Origin: Micromonospora nigra
GTDB lineage: Bacteria; Actinomycetota; Actinomycetes; Mycobacteriales; Micromonosporaceae
Direction: 5' to 3'
Length of the DNA: 64,000 bases
NCBI RefSeq assembly: GCF_900091585.1
Contig: NZ_FMHT01000003.1
Coordinates: 5,013,501-5,077,500, forward strand
Part shown: in pieces, positions 39,806-48,432 of the stretch
How the letters are laid out: every line of letters begins with the position of its first letter
How positions within the stretch are numbered: position 1 is the stretch's first letter
Program-made: the position numbers and the translations under genes
The notes under the pieces: model-generated
Databases searched by the model: none
Told to the model about the DNA's origin: nothing
What the model saw: the letters and a program-made list of their open reading frames with translations, nothing else

Positions 39806-40597
39806 CTACAGCTCGGTGACCACCACGTCGACCTGGCGTGGCCGACCGGCTGGCGCGGGCTGCTCCAGCACCGGGTACTTCAGGTCGCGCAGCGCCTGCA
39901 CCAACGCGTCGGCGGTGCGCGGCCGGGCACCGGAGAGCAGCAGGTCGCGCACCAGCCGGCCCTTGGTCGCCTTGTTGAAGTGGCTGACCACCGACCGCAC
40001 CGGCACCCCGTCGACGTCCCGTTCGTGCAGCACCCGCACGGTCACCGTCCGGGCCGCCGCCACATCCCGGGGGGTCCACGTCGCCGCGTACGCCCCGGAG
40101 CGCAGATCCAGCACCGGCCCGTCGCCGGCCGCCCCGGCCATCGCCGCCGGCAACGCCCGACGCCACCACGTCGACAGCGCCCCCACACCGGGCAGCCGCG
40201 CCCCGATCGGGCAGCGGTACGGCGGGATCCGGTCGGTCAGCCGCACCGCCCCCCACAGCCCCGAGGCGACCAGCACCTGCCGTCCGGCGGCCCGCTGGGC
40301 GGCCGGGGGCAGGGACGCCAGATCCAGCGCCGCGTACAGCACCCCCGTGTAGATCCGCCCGGCCGGAGCGCACGCCGCCTCCCGCAGCCGGACGTTGCGC
40401 CGCAGCTCGCCGCGCTGACCGGCGCCCAGCCCCAACGCGGCCAGGGCCGCCTCCTCGTCGCCGCTCAGCGTGACCAGCGCCGCCAGGATCTCCTCGCGGG
40501 CGGCGGTCAGCTCGGGCAGGCTGAGCCGGGACAGGTCGAGCCGCCGGCCGGCACCGGCGTCGGCCTTGCCCTCCGAGGGCGGCAACAGGATGAGCAT
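39806..40597 (-). CDS. yaaA: YaaA-family peroxide-stress protein
   Basis: A 263-residue cytoplasmic protein of the YaaA (DUF328) family, which in E. coli lowers free iron and protects DNA during peroxide stress. The N-terminus MLILLPPSEGKA is the family hallmark; further conserved stretches are LSGDEEAALAALG, YTGVLYAALDLASL, VLVASGLWGAVRLTDRIPPYRCPIGARLPG, LDLRSGAYAATW and SHFNKATKGRLVRDLL. A GGAG Shine-Dalgarno lies 7 nt before the ATG at 40597. It appears to be monocistronic; nothing nearby is functionally linked. Confidence 0.92.
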   Translation of the reverse strand: MLILLPPSEGKADAGAGRRLDLSRLSLPELTAAREEILAALVTLSGDEEAALAALGLGAGQRGELRRNVRLREAACAPAGRIYTGVLYAALDLASLPPAAQRAAGRQVLVASGLWGAVRLTDRIPPYRCPIGARLPGVGALSTWWRRALPAAMAGAAGDGPVLDLRSGAYAATWTPRDVAAARTVTVRVLHERDVDGVPVRSVVSHFNKATKGRLVRDLLLSGARPRTADALVQALRDLKYPVLEQPAPAGRPRQVDVVVTEL

Positions 40598-40659
40598 GTG
40601 GTGACTCCTCGACCTCACCGACGCCCGCGCGTCGGATCCGGCCAGCGTACGACCCGGCC

Positions 40660-42294
40660 CTACCGCCACGGCCGGGGCGGCACCGCCGGGTGGTACACGC
40701 GATACCCGCCGATCTCGGCGCGCAGCGCCGCGTCGGCCTCCGCGCCGAGCAGGTCGCGCAGCCGGCGCTCGGCGGGGTCGTCAGCCACCAGGACGTACCC
40801 CGGTCGCTCGGCGCGGGCCAGCCGCCACCAGTACGCCGGGATGCGGTTGCGGCCGGGGGACAGGTCGTCGGCGAGCACCCCGCACACCACCTCCTCGGCG
40901 GTGTTGAACACCAGCCGGTTGCACGTCCAGTACTCGCCGTACACCTCGTGCAGTCCGGCGTCCCGCAGCGCGGCGGCCAACCGGCGGGCGTCGCGTTCCT
41001 CCACCCGCCCCGGCACGTATCCGCCGGTGGCGAACGCCACCGTCGCGGCCAGCGCCGTCGCGGCCAGCGCCGTCAGGGCCGCCCCGGCCAGCCCGCCGGT
41101 CACCCGGCGCACCGCCCCGGTGGTGCGCCGCCGGCCGGCGACCGCCGCCGACCAGAGCGGCCACAGCACCGCCGGCAGGGACAGGCTCAGCACCGACAGG
41201 TACCGCGCGTTGCCCAGCGGATCGGTGGCGGCGAGTGGGCTGCGCGCGTACGACAGCAGAGTCAACGCCGCCCCCGCGACCAGCGCGAGGTGCACGACCG
41301 GCCCGACCCGCCCACCCCGGCCGGCGGACTGCCGGTAGGCGACCACGGCGACCACGGCGGCGGCCAGCAGCAGCAGCGGGTACGCCAGGCCGAACCACCG
41401 TTGCCACCCGGAGCAGCCGTCGGCCGGGCACAGCCCGGTGGCCAGGGGGACCCCCTCCAGCAGGCTGCCGTCGAGCCGGCGCGACCACGACGGCACCGGC
41501 CCGTCCGTCGTGCTGATCTGCCGCAGCACCGACCACGAGTCCTGCCCGGGCGGGGCCACCAGGTTGTCCCGCACCATCGGGGCGACCCCCACGGCGAACC
41601 CGGCCACCAGCAGCGCACCCGCCCAGCCCAGCAGTTCCCGCCGCACCGCCCACAGCAGCGCCACCCCGGCCGTCGCCAGATAAGGCACGATCAGCCAGTC
41701 CGACCACAGGGCCAGGCCGGCGAGCAGCCCGAACAGCCCCACCGCGAGCCACCGGCGAGCGATCGTGCCGCGGGCCAACCCCACCACCACCAGCAGCATC
41801 AACGGCACCGCGACCTTGACCTCCGGCCGGCCCCCGACCGCCATCACCTGGTCGCGGACCACCCGTTCCGAACCCAGCGCCAGCAGGCCGACGACCAGTA
41901 CGGCGAACCACGGCGAGCAGATCCGCCGGGTCAGCCGGTACATCAGCCAGAGGAAGACGGCGTACAACGCCAGCAGCGGCAGCCGCAGCACCGGCCAACT
42001 CGGCCCGGTGACCGCCAGCAGGGGGGCGGCGAGGTAAGACTCCAGCGTCCCCATGTACCGCTGCCCGTAGAGGAAGACGGGTAGCTCCCGACCCTGCGCG
42101 ATGTGCAGCGCGGCCAGCCCGAAGGTGGCCTCGTCGCTGTTCGAGGCCGGCACCGTGTACCACGTCAGCACCAGCCGGTAGCCGACCCCGAGCACGCCGA
42201 CGACCAGCGCCACCAGCGCCGGCCGGTCGAGCCGTGGACGCCGGAGTCCTCGTCGCCGCGCTGGTCGCGGCGTACCTGGTTGCGGCACGACCAT
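40660..42294 (-). CDS. GT-C-type membrane glycosyltransferase
   Basis: A 544-residue protein with about a dozen membrane helices starting near residue 29 (LVALVVGVLGVGYRLVL). The first outside loop has PASNSDEATFGLAALHIAQGRELPVFLYGQRYMGTLESYL, the typical ArnT/PMT arrangement with catalytic acidic residues (SDEA). The C-terminal 120 residues are soluble and contain cysteines in EYWTCNRLVFNTAEEVVC. ATG at 42294 is the best available start. It is divergent from the App1-like phosphatase gene. Sugar donor and acceptor are unknown; it could glycosylate exported proteins or glycans. Confidence 0.72.
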   Translation of the reverse strand: MVVPQPGTPRPARRRGLRRPRLDRPALVALVVGVLGVGYRLVLTWYTVPASNSDEATFGLAALHIAQGRELPVFLYGQRYMGTLESYLAAPLLAVTGPSWPVLRLPLLALYAVFLWLMYRLTRRICSPWFAVLVVGLLALGSERVVRDQVMAVGGRPEVKVAVPLMLLVVVGLARGTIARRWLAVGLFGLLAGLALWSDWLIVPYLATAGVALLWAVRRELLGWAGALLVAGFAVGVAPMVRDNLVAPPGQDSWSVLRQISTTDGPVPSWSRRLDGSLLEGVPLATGLCPADGCSGWQRWFGLAYPLLLLAAAVVAVVAYRQSAGRGGRVGPVVHLALVAGAALTLLSYARSPLAATDPLGNARYLSVLSLSLPAVLWPLWSAAVAGRRRTTGAVRRVTGGLAGAALTALAATALAATVAFATGGYVPGRVEERDARRLAAALRDAGLHEVYGEYWTCNRLVFNTAEEVVCGVLADDLSPGRNRIPAYWWRLARAERPGYVLVADDPAERRLRDLLGAEADAALRAEIGGYRVYHPAVPPRPWR

Positions 42295-42446
42295 CGCCCC
42301 CGTCGTCGTCCCGCCCGCAGTCTCGCACGCCCCGACAGACGGCCGGGGCCGATCGGCACAGCCGGACCGGTCGGCCGGTGGGCTGGGGGCCGGTCGGGCG
42401 TCCGGCTCGCGTGGCCGAGGTCGCCGACCTGTGGCAGGGTTGCAGC

Positions 42447-43481
42447 GTGCCACCCACTCCCGCAGGCCAGCTGGCCGTACCCACCCTGCACCGGGCCGCA
42501 CGGATCGAGGACGCGGTCCACCAGTTGGTGGAGCGTCGGCTGCGGCGCACCGGCTGGCGGATGAACGTGATCGCCTACACCGGCTACGGCGCCCCGGGCT
42601 GGGTGCGGGTGATGTGCCGGGTGCTGCTGGGGCGGCCGGACACCCGCCAGAAGGGCCGGCTGGAGAAGGTACGCGGCTGGCGCAGCTTCACCACCCTGCC
42701 CGCCAAGCACGCCACCGTCACCATCGAGACGGGTGGCGTACGGTGCGAGGCGCGGGCCGACCGCAGCGGATTCGTGGACACCGTCGTGGAGGCACACCTG
42801 CCGCCCGGCTGGGGTTCGGTGCGGATCAGTGTGCCCGACGCCGAACCCGTCGAGGCCCCGGTGCGCATCCTCGACCCGAACGTCCGGTTCGGCGTCCTGT
42901 CCGACATCGACGACACCGTGATGGTCACCGCGCTGCCCCGGCCGCTGCTCGCCGCGTGGAACACCTTCGTGCTCGACGAGCACGCCCGCGCCGCCGTCCC
43001 CGGCATGGCCGTGCTGTACGAGCGGCTGGTCACCGCGCATCCCGGCGCGCCCGTGTTCTACCTCTCCACCGGCGCGTGGAACGTCGCACCCACCCTGACC
43101 CGGTTCCTGTCCCGGCACCTCTACCCGGCCGGGCCGCTGCTGCTGACCGACTGGGGTCCCACCCAGGACCGCTGGTTCCGCAGCGGGCGGGAACACAAGC
43201 GTGCCACCCTGGCCCGGCTGGCGAAGGAGTTCCCGGAGGTCAAGTGGCTGCTGGTCGGCGACGACGGGCAGCACGACCCGGAGATCTACCGCGAGTTCGT
43301 CGCCGACCACCCGGACAACGTGGCCGCGGTCGCGATCCGCAGACTCTCGCCTGCTCAGGCGGTTCTCGCGGGCAGCCTGCTGCCGCACGACAACCGCGAG
43401 GGGCCGGTGGGGCAGAAGTGGCTGTCCGCCCCGGACGGGGCAGGACTTTGGCGGTTGCTGCGGGACGCGGGCCTGGTCTGA
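42447..43481 (+). CDS. App1-like phosphatase (DUF2183)
   Basis: A 344-residue protein whose second half has the App1/DUF2183 signatures: FGVLSDIDDTVMVT, where DIDDT is a HAD-type DxDxT nucleophile loop, FYLSTGAWNVAPTLTRFL, LLLTDWGP, and WLLVGDDGQHDPEIYREF. Family members dephosphorylate phosphatidic acid; bacterial members are poorly studied. The first 140 residues (GYGAPGWVRVMCRVLLGRPD, VTIETGGVRCEARADRSGF) match the bacterial N-terminal extension. GTG at 42447 is chosen because the frame upstream is non-conserved. It could act on membrane phospholipid; no partner gene is evident. Confidence 0.82.
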   Translation: MPPTPAGQLAVPTLHRAARIEDAVHQLVERRLRRTGWRMNVIAYTGYGAPGWVRVMCRVLLGRPDTRQKGRLEKVRGWRSFTTLPAKHATVTIETGGVRCEARADRSGFVDTVVEAHLPPGWGSVRISVPDAEPVEAPVRILDPNVRFGVLSDIDDTVMVTALPRPLLAAWNTFVLDEHARAAVPGMAVLYERLVTAHPGAPVFYLSTGAWNVAPTLTRFLSRHLYPAGPLLLTDWGPTQDRWFRSGREHKRATLARLAKEFPEVKWLLVGDDGQHDPEIYREFVADHPDNVAAVAIRRLSPAQAVLAGSLLPHDNREGPVGQKWLSAPDGAGLWRLLRDAGLV

Positions 43482-43615
43482 CGGACGACCCTCCGCTGTG
43501 CCCGGACACCATCGGACGCGGCGGGAGCGCCTTCGCCGGCCTCGGCCCGGGGTCGTGGTCTGATCGCCGGCGGCAATCTCTGAATCGTTCCTGACGTCCG
43601 TCAAGGGATCGCAAG

Positions 43616-43667
43616 TCGAGAGGATTCTCGAACGTGGGTGGGCCGAGCCTGGCGGCTCGACCCACCC
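43616..43667. terminator. double hairpin between convergent genes
   Basis: TCGAGA/TCTCGA (43616-43621 and 43626-43631, 4-nt loop) is followed by a longer stem: GGGTGGG-c-CGAGCC (43636-43649) with GGCTCG-a-CCCACCC (43654-43667) around a TGGC loop, with one C/A mismatch. It lies 9 bp past the stop of the minus-strand LamG gene and should terminate it, and perhaps transcripts of the App1-like gene too. Confidence 0.75.
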
Positions 43668-43676
43668 GTCGTCAGC

Positions 43677-46600
43677 TCACCAGCCCGAGGCGATCTGCGT
43701 TCGCGAGTTCAACATCCCGCCCGACGCCCCCGGATACATCCAGAGGATGCCGGTGGAGTTCGACCGGGCGAGGACATCGACCTTGCCATCCCCGTCGAGG
43801 TCGGTCAGTCCGAATGATGTGAGGGTGGCCCAGCCATCGCCCACCAGGGTGATCGATCCGGCCGGGAAGTCGTACAGTCGCAGGTGGCCGGTGCTCGTCC
43901 GGCGAGCGTAGACGTCCGGCGTCGAGTCGCCCCTCACGTCGGCTGCGCCGTAGGGCACATAGTCGGTGGTCCAGCCGTCGCCGACATCGATGCGGGGCAG
44001 CGTGCCGCCCTGCAAGTCACCCGGATAGACCCATAGGTCGTTGGTCGCACCGGCGGTGATGACGTCCTGGTATCCATCCTGGTTGTAATCAGCGAGGCCG
44101 AAGGGACGGTTACTGCACCACTGGTTGCCGAGGGCGGTTGGCGTCGGGCTGAGATCGTCAGCCATTCCGAGGAAGACAAGGAGCTTGCAGGAGATGTTGT
44201 CCCTGACGACAAGGTCCGGGTAGCCGTCGTGATCCCAGTCCGCCACGCCGAACGCGGTGAACTGGTTCCAGCCGGTTCCGATCAACCGTGGCGCCTCGAG
44301 CGGATTCGACGGGAGCGGCGTTCCCGGAGCGAGGTTTCGCCTGCGGTGCGACCACAGGTTGCCGCTTCCGTCTGCGGCGTAGATCTCCGTTCGCGTGGTG
44401 CCGGTTCCTGGCGGCGTCCACGTGGTGGCTCCGAACGGAATGAGGGTGCCCGTCGTTTCGGCATTGGTGGCACCGATCTGGGTCGGCGTCAGCGCCCGCT
44501 TCCACACCTGCAGGTTGCTGACCATGCCGGCGTAGTGTGCCGTGGGCACCCCCTGATAGAGGTACCGCCCGACGACGAACTTCCCGCCGGTCGGCCAGGT
44601 CGGCGTCGCCGTGTACTGGGCACTGCCCTTGAGGGCTCCATCGACGTAGAGCGAGATCGTTCGGGTGTCGACGTTGTACGTGGCTACCAGATGCGTCCAC
44701 ACGCCGAGCGCCGTCCCAGCCGATGCGATGACCTGTGTGTAGGACCAGCCGCTGTCGGCGTTGCCGAGCCCGAACCGCCAGGTGTTGTCGCTCGCGTTGT
44801 TCCACAGCAGGAAGCGCGACGCGTTCGCCCCGTCCTCGCTGACGATGACACCACCGGCGGCGGTGGGCTTGGCCCACACCGAGATGCTGAAGGACTTCGA
44901 GGTGTCGACCAGCGGTTCATTGATCGACAGGGCACCCTGCTGAGACGTGTCCACGTCCGTCCCGGCCGCGTTCGTGTTCATGATCACGGCAGGGCTGTAG
45001 AGGTCTCCGGTACGCCAGATGACGTTGGAGTTCTCCACGGCGAGCGGCTTGTTGCCGGAGATGTCCCGGGCGGTGGCGACCGCTCCGTCACCCTGGTCGT
45101 CGAAAAGCCAGGTGTGGTCGGCGGTCAGCAGGGTCTGCTTCGGCTGCGCGCTGATGGTGCCGGTGCCGGTCTGCAGGTCACTCACCAGCCAGGTGGTGAC
45201 GGCAGCCTGCGCTCCGACGGCCCACAGGTCCGGGATGCCGTCGTCGTCGGCGTCGCCGGCCCGCAGGCGTAGTGACGCGCCGGTGTTCCAACCGGAGGTG
45301 GCCAGCGTCCGTGCGGTGTAGCTGAGCTGGCTGCTTCCCTCGTCGTAGGAGAGCCCGGACCACAGATGCAGCGCCCCGGTGGTGCGGTTCCACAGGAACA
45401 TGGCGGTGCCGTCGGCCAGCTGGGTGGTGGTGATGGTCCAGTTGTTCCAGTCGGTGCCGCCGGTGGGGGTGAGCGCTCCGGTCGAGGTGGCTCCGTAGTA
45501 GACCCCGATGATGTCGCCGTAGCTCGGGTAGTACGTCAGTTGGTAGCCGTTGGCGTCGCCGGTGATGCCGATGAGGTCGGGGTAGCTCACCGGGTCGAGA
45601 CCGCGGCTGTTGCCGGCGTTGGCGAGCTGAAGTGCTGGTCGCGCCTGGTCGTCGAGGAGAAGCTCCGCCATGACGTCGTGTTGCATGCCGCTCTGGTCGG
45701 CCATCAGCCCGGAGCCGTCGCCGTTGCCGGCGAGAATGGCCGCAGTGCCGTCGTTCGGGTGGTAGACCAGGACGTCCTGAAGACCGCTGCCGGTGAACTG
45801 GCCGGTCACGACCTGGGTGTCGTCGAAGTCGGAGGGCGACGTCGTACCGCTGAACCCGTTGCCTCGGGTGCCGATGTTGGTGACCGCCGGATTGACGGTC
45901 CCGGTGCCGTCGTTGCGCCCCAGCCAGAGACCGGACGAGAGGTTGTGCGCCCCGCCCGGGATCAGCAGGTCGGCTGCGCCGTCGCCGGTGAGGTCGCCGT
46001 CGGGGGCCGGCGTCTGTGGCGCCGAGGCGGTGAACAGGACGGTCGAGGTCTCGCCGAAGTTCTGCCCGCCTCCCGTGACGCTGGTGACCGCGAGGGTGTT
46101 GCTGAATCGGGTGGGTGCCACCGTGATGGATGCGGTTCCGCCGCTGCCCGCCGTCACCGTCTGCGGTGAGCCGGAGTTCAGTTGGTAGGTGTAAGCGGTC
46201 GGCACCGGGCCGGAGGGCGGCGTGACGGTCACGGTGACCGGCTGGCCGATGACGGCCGGGCCTGAGGGCTCGGAGAGCACGGGCGGGCCGGCCCGGGTCG
46301 CGTCGAACGTGAAGCGGCAGGTCACCGACCAGCTGCTGGTGCGGTTGAAGTCGGTGGCCTGAACCTTCCACGCGAAGGTGGTCGGCACACCCTTGCTGGT
46401 TCCGACGACCCCGGCTGCCGTGGCAAGGACGCCGCGGGGGACCAGGAAGACCGCGGTGCTGCCGGACGGGTAGGTCAGCAGGTCGGGGTCGGAGGACGCG
46501 AGCGCGGTCTGCGTCGCGTCGTCGTCCTTCCACAGCGTGAAGCGGACGCCCAGCGTGCCCCTGTTCGGGTCGGAGACCGGCGCGAACAGCGTCACACCCG

Positions 46601-48152
46601 TGTCACCGACGATCGTCGGGGTGGCGGCGGGGCACGAGGTCGACGGTGAGGTCTTGAGCCCGGTCGGGGTGGCGGGGGTGTGGTTGTACCGGATGGTCAG
46701 GGTGGGGCTGGTCTCCAGGAACTCTTTCCAGCTCTGGGTGTCGCTGGCCTCGTTGGCGGCCACCATCCACAGGGTGCGGACGCTCCGCTTGGCGGCTACG
46801 TCATCCTTGATCCTGTTGGTGATGTTGAAGGACACGTCGTCGGCTGCGCAACCGCTGTAGCCGTACGCGAAGCTCTTGGAGGCGATCGCGCTGCCCTTGC
46901 TGACACCCTCCCAGTGGTTCCAGGTGGCGTTGGCGGCGGACAGCGTGGTGCCGGGACCGTAGACGTGGACGGTCCTGGGGGTGCAGTTCCACGATCTTGT
47001 GTTGGTGATCTTGAATATCGCGTCGTGGATGACGGCGCCGGTCAGGGTGCCGTGCGGGACCGCGAAGTTGATCAATGTGTTGGAGCGCTGCACGCCGGAG
47101 TTTCCGACCTGCATGCGGTCCAGCGGGTCCGGGGTGTTCTTCCAGTAGTTGGTGGACTGGTGCTGGTACGAGATGGTGGCCCAGCCGGACATCCTCGGCC
47201 CGACCGGTGTCCAGGTGAACGTCGGATCGATGTAGACCGGGTAGACGGTGTCCGCCGCGGTGAGCAACGTCCGGTCGGGCGTGAGGCCCAACTTCCCGCG
47301 ACCCACCTTCACCTTGATCGGGGCGGTGCGGGCGGCGCGACCCGGTGCTGCCGTCGTCGACTCTGCCCGCTGACGGCCCGACGGGGCCGCTGCGGCGGTG
47401 GTGCTGGAATCCCACATGATCGGGGCCGGCGCGGTCAGGACCGTCCTCTTGAGCCGGTCACGGCCCGTGATGTTGCCGGCCGCGTCCGCCGCGAGGCTCA
47501 CGCCCTTGGTGGTGGTCGTGAGGTCGAGGGTCGCGAGGGCGGGTTGCGTCGCGGCCTTGCGGGACTTCACCACGAACACGTGGGAGAACCCGCCCTCGGC
47601 AGTGACCCGGACGGTCAGGTCGACCCCGGGCAGGACCTCACGGTAGGTGGCGGTGGCGCCGTCCAGGGTCGGCGCGGGCAGCGGCATCGGCGCGGTGAAG
47701 CTCACGGCGCGGTCGCCGCTGGTCATCTCGGCGAGTGGGCCGGTGCCACCGGGGGAGACCCTGACCGGGTTGGCGGTCACGGCGGGGACGATGCTGCCGT
47801 CCGGTCGCCGGGTCAGCGTGGGGTCGAGGTCCTTCCACTTCCCGTCGACCCGGGTCCGGGTCGGCGTGGCGGACTGGGTCAGCTCGACGGTGCCGTCCGG
47901 TCGGGCCGTGACGACGGAGGTGGCGGTGCCGGCGGCGGTCGCTTCGACCGGCTTGCCGGTCCGCCGCGCCTCGGCCATCGCCGAGTCCACAGTGCCGGCC
48001 CGGGCTTTCGGCGCGGACGACGGCGTCGCCGGTGCTGCGCTGGCCGGCGTGGCGCCGAACGGCAGGCTGGCGGCCAGGACGACGGCCGCGGTGAGGCCGG
48101 CTCCAACGGCGCTCTGCTTGCGCGGATTTCGGAACGATCTGGATCTGGACAT
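43677..48152 (-). CDS. giant secreted LamG/FG-GAP-repeat protein
   Basis: A 1491-residue exported protein. Residues 1-40 are a signal peptide ending ASAAP. About 300-490 resembles a DNRLRE-type domain (YPVYIDPTFTW, SSNTL-like RSNTLINFAVP, MVAANEASDTQSWKEF). A fibronectin-like segment follows, then FG-GAP-type blocks (DGDLTGDGAADLLIPGG), a LamG/concanavalin-like domain at about 1010-1225 (FSISVWAKPTAAGG, WTHLVATYNVDTRTISLYVDG) and C-terminal FG-GAP repeats (WDHDGYPDLVV, YNQDGYQDVIT, LDGDGKVDVLA). GGGGGAGG precedes the ATG at 48152. It should be an extracellular carbohydrate- or protein-binding scaffold; it is divergent from the RHS gene, with which such proteins often pair in actinomycetes. 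Confidence 0.82.
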   Translation of the reverse strand: MSRSRSFRNPRKQSAVGAGLTAAVVLAASLPFGATPASAAPATPSSAPKARAGTVDSAMAEARRTGKPVEATAAGTATSVVTARPDGTVELTQSATPTRTRVDGKWKDLDPTLTRRPDGSIVPAVTANPVRVSPGGTGPLAEMTSGDRAVSFTAPMPLPAPTLDGATATYREVLPGVDLTVRVTAEGGFSHVFVVKSRKAATQPALATLDLTTTTKGVSLAADAAGNITGRDRLKRTVLTAPAPIMWDSSTTAAAAPSGRQRAESTTAAPGRAARTAPIKVKVGRGKLGLTPDRTLLTAADTVYPVYIDPTFTWTPVGPRMSGWATISYQHQSTNYWKNTPDPLDRMQVGNSGVQRSNTLINFAVPHGTLTGAVIHDAIFKITNTRSWNCTPRTVHVYGPGTTLSAANATWNHWEGVSKGSAIASKSFAYGYSGCAADDVSFNITNRIKDDVAAKRSVRTLWMVAANEASDTQSWKEFLETSPTLTIRYNHTPATPTGLKTSPSTSCPAATPTIVGDTGVTLFAPVSDPNRGTLGVRFTLWKDDDATQTALASSDPDLLTYPSGSTAVFLVPRGVLATAAGVVGTSKGVPTTFAWKVQATDFNRTSSWSVTCRFTFDATRAGPPVLSEPSGPAVIGQPVTVTVTPPSGPVPTAYTYQLNSGSPQTVTAGSGGTASITVAPTRFSNTLAVTSVTGGGQNFGETSTVLFTASAPQTPAPDGDLTGDGAADLLIPGGAHNLSSGLWLGRNDGTGTVNPAVTNIGTRGNGFSGTTSPSDFDDTQVVTGQFTGSGLQDVLVYHPNDGTAAILAGNGDGSGLMADQSGMQHDVMAELLLDDQARPALQLANAGNSRGLDPVSYPDLIGITGDANGYQLTYYPSYGDIIGVYYGATSTGALTPTGGTDWNNWTITTTQLADGTAMFLWNRTTGALHLWSGLSYDEGSSQLSYTARTLATSGWNTGASLRLRAGDADDDGIPDLWAVGAQAAVTTWLVSDLQTGTGTISAQPKQTLLTADHTWLFDDQGDGAVATARDISGNKPLAVENSNVIWRTGDLYSPAVIMNTNAAGTDVDTSQQGALSINEPLVDTSKSFSISVWAKPTAAGGVIVSEDGANASRFLLWNNASDNTWRFGLGNADSGWSYTQVIASAGTALGVWTHLVATYNVDTRTISLYVDGALKGSAQYTATPTWPTGGKFVVGRYLYQGVPTAHYAGMVSNLQVWKRALTPTQIGATNAETTGTLIPFGATTWTPPGTGTTRTEIYAADGSGNLWSHRRRNLAPGTPLPSNPLEAPRLIGTGWNQFTAFGVADWDHDGYPDLVVRDNISCKLLVFLGMADDLSPTPTALGNQWCSNRPFGLADYNQDGYQDVITAGATNDLWVYPGDLQGGTLPRIDVGDGWTTDYVPYGAADVRGDSTPDVYARRTSTGHLRLYDFPAGSITLVGDGWATLTSFGLTDLDGDGKVDVLARSNSTGILWMYPGASGGMLNSRTQIASGW

Positions 48153-48432
48153 GCGAGGTGCCTCCCCCGTGTGTGGTGCCACCGAGCGCGGGTGTCGCGC
48201 CTTTCGGCGGCCACAGTGAAGCAGGGCGACCCGGCGGGAGGGAACGTCGCGGTGACTCCTGGTCGCCCCATTGGCACCCACTGCGACCGAATTGGACGGC
48301 AAGATCGTCGATCATCGTTACCTCGCCGTGACCTGAGTTGACGGCTGAACGTGAAAGATTGTCAGCGCCACGGGGGTGTGCAACCGAACACTGAGCGTGG
48401 TCTGTTGTCGATCATCGCTTGAGTGAGGTTGC
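48153..48432. promoter_or_regulatory. divergent promoter region with an 11-bp direct repeat
   Basis: The 280 bp between the LamG and RHS starts carry GTCGATCATCG twice, at 48307-48317 and 48407-48417, exactly 100 bp apart. The second copy is 15 bp before the RHS ATG. They are candidate sites for one regulator of both genes. I see no clear -35/-10 pairs. Confidence 0.45.
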